NCBI GenBank assembly: GCA_030533445.1
Contig: CM060083.1
Coordinates: forward strand, 27,950,666-28,014,665
Source: Cyprinodon diabolis
Lineage: Eukaryota > Chordata > Actinopteri > Cyprinodontiformes > Cyprinodontidae
DNA: 64,000 nt
Reading direction: 5' to 3'
Shown here: positions 11,604-24,342 of the stretch, piece after piece
How the letters are laid out: each line of letters opens with the position of its first letter
How positions within the stretch are numbered: position 1 is the stretch's first letter
Notes under the pieces: model-generated
Databases searched by the model: none
What the model was told of the DNA's origin: nothing
Seen by the model: only the letters and a program-made list of their open reading frames with translations
Position numbers and translations under genes: made by a program

Positions 11604-12219
11604 GCAGCTACCGGACCTGCCTTCAGCGCCGGAGTTTTGACCAGTTTTGGTTAGCGGAACCTGAGCCACTACTTGGGTTTTTTGAATCTCTGTCTGCTTA
11701 GTGAGCAACCTGATCCTAATCAGTATCTGTCCTCTCTGCTCACAGGAAACCTGACTGAACTCTGAAGCTCTGGAGGAGCTCACGTTTGGAAACCTGCCTG
11801 CCTGCCCTAGGAAGCCAAACCTGAAGATTCTCAGTCTGAACCTTCCTGCTAGTTCTCAGGGGAGAACTAGGAAAACATCTCAAGGTCTGAACCTCGCTAG
11901 ACTGAAGCTAAGCTCTGTCGCTGCTGAACTCTCTCTGCTGGAACTACAGTTTCTGGACCCAACCGGTTCCCTCTCTCCATTGAACAGTCTGCACCTCATC
12001 AGGTACAAACCAAGATCTAAGACTCTGCCAAGTCCCCATTGCTATCTGGCTAACCAAACTATCCCTCTCTGCAGATTACTCTGTGAAACCAGTAACCTGG
12101 ACCAGAACCAGAACCTGTGCTATCTAACTCTGTGTGCATCTTTAATAAACTGTTAAACTTTTATTCTGCTTCGTGTGGTGTTCTGCATGTGGGTTTGATC
12201 ACAGAGACCCATCATGACA
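11487..12219 (+). repeat. 3' LTR of the chromovirus-type element
   Basis: Begins TGTTGGGATC directly after a G-rich tract and 'TAC', ends CATGACA. An AATAAA signal lies at 12144-12149, followed by a GT-rich stretch. A related LTR exists as a solo copy in opposite orientation at 37567-38279. No matching 5' LTR is in the window, so the target duplication cannot be checked. Confidence 0.85.
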
Positions 12220-15113
12220 GTATGTCCATATTTAAAACCTTCCACTGCCCTGTGTAATATTATGCTACATTTCACAAGAGAAACATTAGAACAGTTTGAG
12301 GACTTTTTCAATTAAACAATCCTGGATTTCTATATGCCATTAGTGCACTGAACTATACACACATGATGAAACACCATTCTGTAGTATATGAATGTGGTTT
12401 TGTTAATGAAAAATAATTCCATAGGATCAACAATCAGATATGAGTTACCTATGGTGAGGAGTGTCAAATAAATTGCTTTATCATGAATATTAAACCCTTC
12501 GAAAGCATCTTATTTATTGAGATGATCTGCAGTGCTGACTGCATCAACAGCAACATCAAAAGACCTGGCTCAATCCATGGCTCCCAACACAAGAGGTGGG
12601 TATAAGGCCATTTTTAAGCCGATAGGAAGGAAGCAAACTGCCGATTTTTAGCAGGTTTACCCTTATTTGAAAATCCTGCATTAATACACTAATTTCAGTG
12701 GGAGAGAGGCTGAAGATATAGAACCCTTATGGAGCACATTGAGGGGATTTTATTGAAAGATCCAAATTTCAGGTAAGAGTAAACTATTGTTGGGCCTATC
12801 AAATACAAAGTGTGAGGTCAGCTGTTTTTTTCCTCCCTTCTAGGTTTGTGTGCTGGTGTGCTGCTCCTACCTTGGCAGGTATTTGAAATGGAACTTCATT
12901 CAACTGCTTTCATAAGAGAGCTGTGTTCCTGAAGAAGGTGCTAGTAGATGATTGTACTCCAGATTCAAGTGTGGTTAATTTCCTCTCGAGCCTCCTCACC
13001 ATCCAGCTCTCAAGAAGCCAAGCTTAATAACACCGCCTAAACTCCCAGTCAATGCCGGTCTACCCTCCTTCTCTCTGCCAGCATGTCAACCATTAAAAGT
13101 TCTCCACCCTCCAGCAAAGAGGCGCTCAGTAAGACCACAGACCTACTGAATTTCTCCCCCTGAATTCCATTCCCAGCCATCAGATGCAAGCCTAACCAAA
13201 CCTTTGAATATTCAGATTTTCCGAACACCAAACTTACATTCCATCTCTTCGCAGTGTTTAAGATCTTGAAGTGTTTCCTTGTTCCCAACTCAAATTTTCT
13301 GTTGGTGAACTACCTTGCTTTTCTTATTATAGAAAGATTAATTTAATCTTTCTTCTGGCTCGTAGTTGTGACTGGCTTAAGAGTCAACTCAGATACGTAA
13401 TCATGACACATACATTTATTACATAAATGCTGTAATGTTATTGTTCAAACATGTTCTTCCTGGATCTCTTTTATTATATGGGTCTCATTTTGTTTAAGTA
13501 AAGGCCAGTTTGCTGGTCTGAATTTTTGAAATAACAGAATATTGTAACAAAAAAATTCGGAAAATCATATCTGCTTTTTGATAAGGTCTATTGTGATGCA
13601 CAGTAAAAACTAAAACAAAATTTTCAGGGTTAAACATTCTGTGTTGATTTTAACTCCCTATGAGTTATTTCAACACTTAGGGATTGAAATAGGCTCCTGT
13701 GTTAATTATTTCCTAGTGATGGTTGCATCATTGTTGAATATATTGTTATTAATTCTTTATAATTGATTTTCAGCATTTCACCTGTTTTAAGAATTTGTTT
13801 GGTTGAATTGTCTCTGTAATGTTCCTTGATATGGTGTTTTGACTTGGCTCTATATATCAAACTAAATTGATCTGAATCTATTCTTCAAGGACAAAATTAG
13901 CTCCTCCTTCTCTTATGTCTTCAGTCGAAGACTTGAAGACAGCTCTATTTTGTTCTACTGTAGCACATGGTAGGTGTGACCTCTACAAGCTTTATCATAA
14001 ACTGATAGAGATTTCAAAGATTTGTATTCCATTACACTTTGCTGAATATTATCTGAATCCTTTCTGTTACAACTTTTTGCAGTTTGAGTAGACTGTTTGC
14101 ACAGCTTACAATATTTGCACAAAAACACTATGTCAGTCTAGCCTTCACTGGACATCAAAGGGGATTGCTTAGAGCCGCTCCAACATGCACACAGCCTTTT
14201 TTTTTTTTTTTATTAATACTGTTCTTAATTAATGTGCTTTATTGTGTATAAATGCAACATTTAGTGCATTGCTACATGGAGAAATTTATATTTTTTTTCA
14301 GCACAAAATGTGCAAGTACAACAATGTAATCTTCCTCACTATGAATTCCATTTGCACTGCATTTGTGTGAGGTTGCTGGTGACATGAGACACAGAGGGTG
14401 GCTTCTCGTTGCTGAATTGAAAGACTGATTGCACCTCAATTGCGACTGACATGAGCCAAAAGAAATTCATATACATGGCCTGCCTTGTGTGTTTGATACG
14501 TGCATTAGGCCTGCTTAGTTTAGCTGTCAACAGAAGAGGTTCACAAAAAAGGATGTCTACGTCAATTAAAATATTCTGTGGCATCTTCATTTAGTTCATC
14601 ATGCCATTTTGCATCTACATGTAAAACAAGGTGTTACATTTAATTTGTTAATCTTGAATATCTTCTTATGCTTTTTAGAACATTCAGTGACAATGCTGGA
14701 TGTCTTAAGATCTATGAACAAACCAGAATATCAAAACAACCAGTACAAAACAATTTAAATTTAAATAGAGGTTTGATGGACATGGCTGTTAAAGATTTCA
14801 AACACTACATGTCTACTTTGTAATTTGGAATATATGTATTTCAGTGCTTCCGAATATCCTATTTTGTTCATTGAATTAAAATCAATGCAAGGAAATAAAA
14901 AATGTAATACATAAAAAAAAGTGTGATTTTGTTTACCCCAAATTCTCGTACTAATACATAAAATATGATTCCTAAATTTTACGGGAAGTAACTGAATTGA
15001 AATAAATGAACAATCAGTTAAAGGCTTGAGACTGGGATGAAGGTTCACCTTCCATGAGGACAGTTAGAAACACCTTAAAGCCAAAGCCACAAAGGAATGG
15101 TTTAGTTCATTAT
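12220..15113. other. Non-coding stretch
   Basis: AT-rich. Short ORFs (13049-13288 and 14339-14590, minus strand) show no domain. A T17 tract lies near 14200. Nothing else recognised. Confidence 0.4.
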
Positions 15114-15321
15114 TGTACTTCTCAAAGCTGGTGTTCAAGTACCACTAACCTGCATGTTTAGATACCTCTCTGTTGCAGCCCATCTGATTCAGATGATTGC
15201 ATGACACCCTCAGCAGCAGAAGCCTGTTAATCAATCTTTTATATGAATCAGGTGTGTGACAGTGAGGTCAAATCTAAAACACACAGGGCAGCGGTACTTG
15301 AGGACTAGCTTTGAGAACCAC
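15114..15321. mobile_element. Short MITE with imperfect terminal inverted repeats
   Basis: The left end 'TGTACTTCTCAAAGCTGGTG' and the reverse complement of the right end 'TGTGGTTCTCAAAGCTAGTC' match at most positions over about 30 bases. Same general type as the element at 46536-46747 (CTCAAGACCAGTCC ends). No coding capacity. Confidence 0.65.
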
Positions 15322-15499
15322 AGGTTTAGTTCAAAGGAGATTTATGTGTCTGAATAACCCAGTGAAATTAATCTGAATGTCTGTGCAAAGTGTTGAAACT
15401 GATACATACAATAGTTTTCATTCTAATCTGATTGATCTGAGTTTGATCAATTTTGCAAAGAAAATTGTTAGTTAATTCAACTGTGTTTTTGTTGTTTTA

Positions 15500-15670
15500 T
15501 ACCAATTCACAACACATCATCTCAAGGCATTTTACATAATCTAAGTCCAATCTATTGGACTTTATTCTATGGAAACCCAGCATATTTTATCAAGGGATGC
15601 TCTTGCTGCATGGCAACAGTTCTATTATTAGGCCACAATACAGCCTAAAAAGGAAATTTATAACTGCAAT
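15500..15670. repeat. Decayed interspersed repeat
   Basis: Contains 'CCAATTCACAACACATCATC', 'CTCAAGGCATTTTACA' and 'GGAAACCCAGCA', the skeleton of a very common fish dispersed repeat. Too degraded to assign to a class with certainty. Confidence 0.45.
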
Positions 15671-15984
15671 TATAAGCTATATCAATGTAATAAAATAAAT
15701 ATTATTAAGTATTATTTATTACAGTATAGTATTTTTATAAAAAAAAAAAAAAAATCTATGTTTTGATTTTACTGAATTTAGTGCAAACAGCTAATCCAAC
15801 CAACTTTTGTGTCTTGCATTTATATTAATCAATACTGAAGAGAATAGAAAATAAAATGGGGGCAGAGGGGATTGATGACGAAAAGAAGAAAATAATGATG
15901 CCAACATTTTTTGTCCAGTTCAGGACAATGAATTATTTGTCTATCATAATAAAATCTATTTTGTGTGTGTGTGTAAATTTTCAT

Positions 15985-16165
15985 ATTTAAGATGTGGGAT
16001 TGCACATTGGACATACAGTGCATCTCGTCTTGCCCCCAAAAAGTCCTGGGTTCAATATCCAAGTCTGTAGTATTTCTGCATGTTCAGATTCAGGTTTCCT
16101 CCCACATTTCAGAAACATGAATGTGAACTGGTCATTCCGGTTTCTAATTTCGTCCCTGTGTCTTC
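15985..16165 (+). repeat. Decayed SINE/L2-tail repeat fragment
   Basis: Carries 'TCCTGGGTTCAATATCC' (B-box-like), 'TTTCTGCATGTTC' and 'GTTTCCTCCCACATTTCAG', matching in order the much better preserved copy at 22540-22915. Heavily mutated. Confidence 0.55.
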
Positions 16166-18400
16166 TTGTACCTATACATCATGGCTGTTTGGTAAAAAGT
16201 ACCACAAACATACCTTTTTTTCCCTTGACAAAGTATTTTTGTCTCAAAAAGTTTCAGCTTTTGCTATCAGTATTAAAATTTGTTATCTTCAGGATTGTTA
16301 TTTTACTTTCAAAATCATTTTCCCCTTCAAGATCACTTTTTTTTTAATATAATGAAAACCAAAATTAACTCCATGTACAAACAACAGTTTTACCTGCACA
16401 AATCTGAACTAAAGTAGCTCAAAAAAAAATTCAACCTCTTTGTTTCTATTCAGGGCTTTATGGGGGATAGTAACCCCTATGGGACCTTAAAAGATATATT
16501 TTTAATGTCTCTGAAACAAAAGTAGCACAAATTAACATTTAACTACACAAACCTGCACTAAAAAGCTTTAACCACTCCGTCTATTTGATGAATTTGTTGA
16601 GTTTTTTTATGACAAGGTCTCCGATGACACCACTGTGCATCTGAAAAGCACAGAGGTGAACTCCCTGCGATGATCGTGGAAATTACCGTGGACACTGTAT
16701 TTGGTTTGAATGCACCTTAAATGATTTAAGTTGCATCAGCGAAAGATGCTCAAATGACTTAATTACTATAGATTCAGCGCAACAGGTTTGAAATAATTTA
16801 GTGCTGTGCTCTCTCTCTTGAAATGAATGCCGACTCATAGCACATGTGCTTAACTGTTTTTGCCTAAATAGAGCCTCCTACGGAGCTGGTTTTATTCTAA
16901 GACTGCATTTTGTCCTTCTTTGTACAGGATATCAAGCTGTACATATCATTTCTGACTCTAATTAATGTGTACAATCCAACTTCACAACTCTCAGTAATGT
17001 TTCTCTTAACCTTTCTTGATAGTAGTTTTTTGTCGTTCTCTCATAAATCTGTTCTTGAAGAAGTAATTACTTTGTATGTTTGTGCTTATGTACATTCCAT
17101 TCTTACTAACTGGGCAGTAAAGGGAATCAGAGCAAATATGATATAGTTTAAGACTGATATAAATGATGGCAAAGGGGGTACAGAGCAGTGAGCAATACAA
17201 AACAAGAGTTAAAGAACTACAGTCAACAAGCCAACATAAGTATCAATAAGCATTAGCATAATTTAAGCATGCCAACATCTTTTTGATTGTAATGCCAGAA
17301 AAAAGCCTTCCCTTTCATAGCATTTCAAACATAAGCATGTTAATTTAGTTAAAATATATCTATCTATCTTTTGATAAAATGTTAAACTTTTCAAAAGCAA
17401 ACATTGCAGGAAGGTCAAAAATGAAAAAAAAAGATCAATATTGTTAAAATTAATCTCATGCCCTTATACATTGAGAACCTGTAATGGTGTGCATTGATTG
17501 CTTTTTATAAACACAAGAGTAACACAGAGTATTGGCCTCTTCAAGAAAATAAAAAATATTTAGTCAGTGGTTATTTTATCTTAATTAAAATAAAAATAAA
17601 TGTCTCAAAATCAACAAAAGAATAGTTCTTTACACAAGATATCGGGTTTCATTTTTGTTAATTTCAGTTGCAGATCTTACTCCAAGGGAATTGCTGAGCC
17701 CTCTGCTTTAATCTTCAGAACAGCATAGCAGAATAGCATTTTTCTCACACTGACACCTTACTATAATTAAAGGTTGGATTTCTTAAAATTGCTCAGTGTT
17801 CTTCTTCGGTTTGCCACAAACAGACATACATCGGACACAACCAGACTTTAACTCAGTTTTTTTTTTTTTCTCAAAACATTTATACACCTATTTGAAACCT
17901 TCTCAAAACAACAAAAGAAAAAGAAGAAAAAACAAACAAACAAAACGGTGCGGAAGTCCAGCTTCTTGTTTGTGATTGTCATGAACAGGATGACTAAGAA
18001 TTCGCCCAGGATGGCTATATGTGAACTGAGTTTAGGTTAGGTTTAGGAACAGTGTGTGTTATATGGTCTGGGTTAGACCAAACAAATGAAAGGGAAATGA
18101 ATGAAAGTCTACGTAAGAATAAAAGGGATGTAACTTATGTAAATTAATGAGTTAATTCGCTCATATTTCACTCATGTTAAACTGGGTTGTTATCATTTCT
18201 TTAAATGACAGTTAACAAAATAAATATTAAAATAAATAAATCTACTACACAAAGTATCCAGCAAAGATGTTGCAACCTTTCAGCGCATTCAGTTAAATAT
18301 CAGATTTATAAGGGTGTCATAGTCGAGTTAAGACATTTTTCTTTTTACTAAAAAATAGCTCGATTCCTTCATTCATCTGCTGTATCAGCTATTCAAATCT
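16166..18400. other. Non-coding stretch
   Basis: AT-rich without recognisable genes. Includes an A-rich segment near 17900-17945. ORFs at 15994-16352 and 16910-17146 overlap in several frames and look incidental. Confidence 0.4.
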
Positions 18401-18419
18401 TTTCACTAAAGTTGCTTCT

Positions 18420-19160
18420 TTCATATCTGTGCTTTAGACTGATGCTGATGAAGAGAGGCGCTGTCCAAGGTACTGCATTCTGCCCCTCCCCGGTAGATAT
18501 CACGAAGAGACACGTGATAAACGCTCTGTCTTTGGCTCCTGACAGTCGCTGGATAAGCTGAACAGAGAAACCCGACTGCACCTCCTCTTCAACTGAGATA
18601 ACTGTTTTTTTTTTTGCATTGCGCTGCTCACCAACTCCATCCTCTCATTTTTTCAATTAATTTCTTCATATTCTGTCACATTTGGACGATAACATATCTC
18701 AGGTAATTCATGTTTCTAAGCTTTTAAGATTTGGGAGTTGGAGTGAAAGTGGACACATCCTTCCTTCTATCTCCCTGAATCTTTCTCGCTCAGGCTGATG
18801 CTGTGATTTACTTGAAAGCAGATCTTGCTTATCTACCTTATTAGAATCGGGCTCTCCAACAGGCGCGGAAATATGGACGGTGTTGATTATTAGGAGCTCT
18901 TCGAATCGTTTTCTCCATTTCTTCATGCAACTGTTTAGGGGTCCCGTGGAAGTAGAGGTCTTTGTGCAAAGGTATAAACATGTATTGCTTCAGGAATAAA
19001 TGTTTGTAGTTAATAAGTGATTCATTTATATAATAAAGAAGAAAAAAATACTCCTCAAACGGCTGTGTGATAGCGTTATATGTGAAGGTATGGGCGATCA
19101 GAGAATGGGGCTTTTCGGCGAAACGTGGAATTCCGATGAGGAGCTCATTGCGGAGGTATA
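18420..19160 (+). promoter_or_regulatory. Candidate leader exon/promoter zone of alpha-neurexin
   Basis: This zone is less AT-rich than its surroundings and contains three sequences resembling splice donors (TCAG|GTAATT at 18703, CAAAG|GTATAA near 18972 and GCGGAG|GTATAA at 19156). It lies about 1-1.6 kb upstream of a strong acceptor at 20017. Alpha-neurexin genes have a non-coding first exon, so one of these may be it. No TATA box is convincing. Placement is inference only. Confidence 0.25.
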
Positions 19161-20017
19161 ATCATTTTCATGCTTGTAATGGATATCTGACACTTATTGT
19201 AGAGTTCACGGAGGTATTTTAGTTTATTTAATTTCCATTTTATCATTGAAGCCATTGTTCAACCTATGAATTAATCAGACATTTTTGTTCTGTTTGGGAT
19301 ACTAAATTAAGCAGTTTTTTTTTTTTTTGTTGTTGTTGTTGCTTTTTCCTCATCATAACAGTCACTCAGATGTAAAAATGCACATATGTGTGTCATTTTT
19401 AAAATAATGAAAGGACAAATATCGGGCTGTGAAAAGCACAATTAGTAGTTTGGATTGAGACTCAGTGATTTTTGGTGAAGGTGGCAGTGAGTGTGCGTGT
19501 GTGGGGGGTGACGAACACAAACCGACCATTGTGAATCAAATGACGCACTTTTTCTCATTTTAGCGCTCAGCTGGGTTCAAAGCATTCAGGACGTGTTTAT
19601 CGGTAAATGGTAAACGGTCTTAGATCTTGTGATTCTAATTTAAAATTTTCGCCAAGACAGTTTCAGTGTGATGCATTTCCATTTTTCCTGCCGTTTATTG
19701 AATTTGAGACCGGGATGCGACTGTCTTGAACAATAAGTGACTTAGGCTATTTTTCCTTCATAGAGTTTAGTAGAGTTGGCCAATGAGATCAACTAATGTG
19801 TGACTGTCAAGCGCAGCAGCTCTCTTCCTGGAAAGCTAGAGTGATTGTAATCTAATGATTCAGCTAGTGCTTATTGTGGAAAAGGCCTCCCTGGCTATAC
19901 TTCAGCTTAATCACAGGATTAGTCTAATTCTAGCCCAAAGACATTGCTGAAGTAGACTTGGAAATAGATATGTTGAAAGTGCTGATGCTGTATTAAATCT
20001 CTTTTTTTCTTTTGCAG

Positions 20018-20637
20018 ATTGCACCTTCTGAGGACTGCTTTGACAGACGAACTGTCTAATGCTGCGTTTATCAGCTTTATATGCCTTATGGTATTTTCCA
20101 TCCCTGCTAGCTAGGATACAGGGCGAAAAGCCATTAAATAAGGATTCTGGTTGCTCGTCAAAGAAAGCGGACTTAAACATGAAAATTAAAGCTGCCAACT
20201 CAGTTTAAGTAAAATAGCGTGGACACTAACTGGCACAGGAAAAAAACTGTTTCATAATTTTGTAAAGAGTCTGTATGCTTTTTGGATGTCTGAATCTCCT
20301 GCCCCTAGCTGAGCTATGGCAAAAAGGACCTATCAACACATCAAGCTTTTTTTGCAAGAACCGTGAGATATAAATTGATTGGCTAGAACAGATTTAAGTA
20401 ATGGTGTCTGCGCCTGGAAGCAAGTACTACCTAAACCAGTTTTCATGTAAATTTGTTCTAACATGCAATCATATGTCCTACAATGCTGCAGTTCACACTT
20501 ATAAATCCACATAGGCCTTCAGTGCCACACTAGACTTTTGTTAAGGCTGATCCAACATACTTATTTACATAAATAGAATACTTATAAGTTCTGAAGATAT
20601 CACTTATAGCTGTAATATACAGAGTAGGAATCACACA
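20018..20637 (+). other. nrxn1: 5' untranslated part of the first coding exon
   Basis: A polypyrimidine tract and TTTTGCAG end at 20017, forming a strong 3' splice site. From there to the ATG at 20638 no donor of comparable quality is seen, so this looks like leader sequence contiguous with the coding exon. It contains several upstream ATGs, including an ORF of 49 codons at 20059-20208. The acceptor is seen directly; its use is inferred. Confidence 0.5.
20059..20208 (+). other. Upstream ORF of 49 codons in the neurexin leader
   Basis: ATG at 20059, stop TAA at 20206-20208. The product would begin MLRLSALYALWYFPSLLA, hydrophobic, followed by a basic, polar tail. It ends 430 bases before the neurexin ATG. 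If the leader is transcribed as proposed, it could reduce translation of the main ORF. No homology is recognised; it may be chance. Confidence 0.3.
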
Positions 20638-21349
20638 ATGGTTGTACAAAAGCTGCATAGTGCCCAATTTGTATGGGTAGGGATCTTCTTATGCTGCTTT
20701 ATAGAAATAGGGGCTGCTCTTGAATTTACAGGCACTGAGGGACAGTGGGCCAGATTTCCGGTGTGGAATGCATGTTGTGAAAGTGAAATGAGTTTTAACC
20801 TGAAGACAAAGAGCTCCCACGGGCTGCTTGTTTACTTTGATGATGAAGGATTTTGTGACTTTTTAGAACTTCTTCTAATAAAAGGGAAACTCAGCCTACG
20901 CTACTCAATCTTCTGTGCAGAGCCTGCAACCGTAGTTTCTGACACAGCCGTCAATGACAGCCAATGGCATGCTGTCACGATTAGAAGAAACTTTAAAAAC
21001 ACAACCCTTGCTGTGGATGATGAGATAAAGTGGGTGGAAGTGAAATCGAAAAGACGTGACATGACTGTTTTCAGCCATCTGTTCCTCGGGGGAATACCGC
21101 TGGAACTACGGTCCGTGGCATTGCGCCTGACGTCGGCTGTGGTCAAGGATCAGCCTCCTTTTGTGGGATGGATAACAGATATAAAGGTCAACAACAGTGA
21201 GCCTGAAATGATCAACAGTGAGGGGGTCTTAATGGATGTCTGCGGTACAGCCAACATGTGCTTAAATGGAGGAGTCTGCAGTTTAATTAACAATGAACCA
21301 GCATGCAACTGCTCTCACACTGGCTTCCAAGGAACGGACTGCAGTGAAG
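20638..21349 (+). CDS. nrxn1: Alpha-neurexin, first coding exon (neurexin-1-like)
   Basis: Encodes the N-terminus of a presynaptic adhesion receptor that binds postsynaptic partners such as neuroligins. Residues 1-27 or so form a hydrophobic signal peptide ending before LEFTG. About 28-195 is the first laminin-neurexin-sex-hormone-globulin (LNS) domain, with [41 protein letters not shown] and [16 protein letters not shown]. These blocks are characteristic of neurexin-1; in neurexin-2 and -3 they differ. Cysteines 202, 208, 214, 223, 225 and 235 form the first EGF-like repeat. The ATG is followed by the signal peptide, fixing the start. The exon ends at GAAG|GTAAGA, leaving phase 1, as alpha-neurexins do just before splice site 1. 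The ORF extends ten bases into the intron. All other domains lie beyond the window except the microexon at 55699. Which teleost duplicate (nrxn1a or nrxn1b) it is cannot be decided. Confidence 0.95.
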
Positions 21350-22530
21350 GTAAGACATAAACTACGTAACATACATTCAGTGTATATGCTTTTGACAGTA
21401 AACAATTAGTCCAACTTAAACCTATCAATAGTCCAAAAGTCTTGGATTCCCTTCCTTAATCATGGTAAGCTCTTGTTGTGTGCTATTGATCTGCTATATG
21501 GTTGTTTGCAAAGTTAAATCTCCTTGAAGGGCTCATTAGGAAACAAGGCAGGCGCCTTTCATCCCCCAAAGGTATCCTACCTTACCATAAAGCAATTCTG
21601 TCGGGATCAGTTGACCTATGAAGTATCTCCCAATGATTACCTTAAATAAAGAGCAATAATCGTCAACACAATTAATTAGGTAAACATTAGTGATATCATT
21701 GATCCCATAAAACAAATAGGATGAAGACAATAGGGTAACCCAAATACTAATAGTTTGAGGTACGTCTATTGCAAAGATTACGTTTCCTTTTTTTATGTCA
21801 AGCTTACAGAAACAGCTGTGTATTTCTAAATATACTTCTTTACGAAATAGGTAAAATTTTTTTTGAATTATATAGTTATATTATTATATTAATTAATATT
21901 ATATTCTTCATTATTAAATAGAAGTTTACAAATGCAATAAGTAAAACAAAAACATCTATTTTTTATAACAGATTTTGATTATAATACACTACAGAAAAGA
22001 CAGTAGTTTGATAATAAATAACAGGGAACAAATCATTAAAGGTAAATGGAATAAATAGAGTAGGTTGAATAACAGCCTTTCATGTTTACTGCTTGTAGCT
22101 GCAAATGTAGATGTTTGCATGTTTTTTGCTGTTTTTCTTTTTCCTTTTTTAGTTCCTTTGTCCAGGTGAAAACTGGACATTAATTCTCATTCATTCTCAA
22201 TTCTCATTGTCTATTTTATGTGTATTTGGGAGATACATGTTTTTAACTATAGGCTTAAGGAGACTGCTATGAAAACTTTTGATCTATCTCGGTATCTAAA
22301 TTAAATTTGGGTTGTTTTTTGGATAATATGGATTATTGCATTTAAATAGCAATAAACTGTACAATGCACTGTAAAGTTAATTATTTTATCATTTATTAAG
22401 CTTGTTGATTGGATGTAAAGTGTATCATCTTAATTGTGTATAATCCTCAGATATTGGCACTGAATGGTTAGTATAATTAATATGAATATATTAATACATA
22501 GATATATATAATACATAATGTTTTAGGTTT
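21350..22530 (+). other. Neurexin intron, start
   Basis: Begins with the donor GTAAGA. AT-rich, no recognisable coding exon or repeat. Confidence 0.6.
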
Positions 22531-22539
22531 TTTGTATCC

Positions 22540-22915
22540 AACAACCGGCTGCTCTGTGACACCTTGGGTAGCACTGCTGCCTTGCAGCAAGAAGGTTCTG
22601 GGTTCGATTCCTGGCCCGGGTTATTTCTGCATGGAGTTTGCATGTTCTCCCTGAGCATGCGTGGGTACTCTGGGTCTCTGGGTACTCTGGCTTCCTCCCA
22701 CAGTCCAAAAACATGACTGTAATTGGCTTATCTAAATTCTCCTTGGCTGTGAGTGTGTGTGTGTGTGAACGGTTGTTTGTCCTGTTTATCTTTGTGATGG
22801 ACTGGTGACCTGTCCGGGGTGTACCCCACCTCTTGCCCGTAGACAGCTGGATATAGGCACCAGCACCCCTTGTGATCCCACTTGGGATTAAGCATGTCAG
22901 ATAATGCATAGATGT
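22540..22915 (+). repeat. SINE with L2-type tail
   Basis: A tRNA-like head with B-box-like GGTTCGATTCC at about 22601 is followed by the widespread fish body 'GCATGGAGTTTGCATGTTCT', 'GGCTTCCTCCCACAGTCC', a TG microsatellite and the tail 'GGTGACCTGTCCGGGGTGTA' and 'GATATAGGCACCAGCACCCC'. The tail is that of L2-clade LINEs. ORFs on the minus strand are incidental. Confidence 0.75.
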
Positions 22916-22919
22916 TTCC

Positions 22920-24311
22920 AACAACCAATTAGTTACTGTGCTAAACTGGTTTCTGCTACTTGCTTATCCACAGTTCTTCATTCTGCAAACTCTGGCCCCT
23001 AAACCTAAACTCTAAAAGCTAGTCCTACTCGGTATAAATAATTTCCTGGGCGAGAAGACAAAATCTATTTAAGAATTAACTACGGAGAATGCTCCTGATA
23101 AAAACAAAAAACAATTAAAAAGGTAAGAGAATGATGTGAGATACTTTCAAGTTGAATTTGTGGTTAATGGACCTAACGAAACGTCAACAATAATATGAAC
23201 CCTGTCATCTACCTATTTTTGTATTTAGCCCCTCAAAGATGGCAACATGCTGCACAGATCTGCTCTCAGGCGCTAATTCCAACAGAATTCTTCAGCTTTA
23301 TTTCCTACTTGCACGTCACCAGGTACTGTTGATAGGCCAATGTGGCACACGCTACTCCTGCTTTGCAGTGCTACTGAGGCCAATAAGAGATCAGCTGGTC
23401 TGAATTTCAGTTGCTGGCTGACATTTTCTGATACTAAAAGAGATATCCATATATTGTCTACTACAATTTAATCCATGAAGGGGGGCTGGTCCCTACCTCC
23501 AGTCATCTTTAGATGAGAGGCAGGTGACTACAAGTCCTAGTTTATCACAGGGTATTTCTAGAAAAATGCATGGTGATATTAGAGCATAGTTTGATGGAAG
23601 TACTAAGTAAATTATTTTGATTTGTATAGTTAATGTCTCTCCTTGGATTTTGATCCTTTAAACAATTTTGTAATAAATCAAAGGATCAAGCAATTACTAG
23701 AAGAGAGCTGTATCTTACAATTAGGCTATACCTTAATAGTGAAAAACCTGGGCCAGTCTTTGACAGAACCAGCAAATAAATGCCTTAAGATTATGCCCTG
23801 ATTGATCCCTGGAACTACTTTTGTGAGGAAAAAAATCCTATAACTGACTTTCAGTGTTTCATCAGCAGGACATCAGTATAGTGTGTCAGTTATTTCTTTA
23901 TTTAAACCACTCTGCATTAGTGAGATGTTGCTGCATTGCCATAATGTATCATATTGCATTAATAAATTTGGATCAAGACATAATAGTGACAGTAAATGTG
24001 CTTGGACCTGCCAGTAATGTTTTTTTGGTTTTCATTACAGCTAATGGAATTTCAGAACATAGTGATGACTTTACAACGACCTGAAAGATTGTCCAAACAA
24101 GTCTGATTTAACACTTAGGCATAAGGAATATTCACCAACATTTCAATTCTAGAATGATGAGATACTATTGGTCCTAAATAAGCACTTGAAGAGCTTAGAA
24201 TATTTCGTGGATATACCAAAATCCACATAAGAAAATTGTTATTGTCATATTTACAAACACAACGAGACCTTGAAAAACGTAATAACTAATTACTGACCTA
24301 TTACTGACAGT

Positions 24312-24342
<31 letters not shown>

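Larger units (their letters stand above)
7776..12219 (+). mobile_element. Ty3/gypsy chromovirus-type retrotransposon, 5'-truncated
   Basis: Retained in order: the C-terminus of Gag with a CCHC knuckle, protease, reverse transcriptase, RNase H, integrase, C-terminal chromodomain, purine-rich tract and 3' LTR (11487-12219). Domain order and chromodomain place it among vertebrate chromoviruses (sushi-ichi-like). The 5' LTR, leader and most of gag are absent; the left boundary coincides with a TA microsatellite. The pol frame is interrupted by four stops. Dead copy. Confidence 0.92.
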
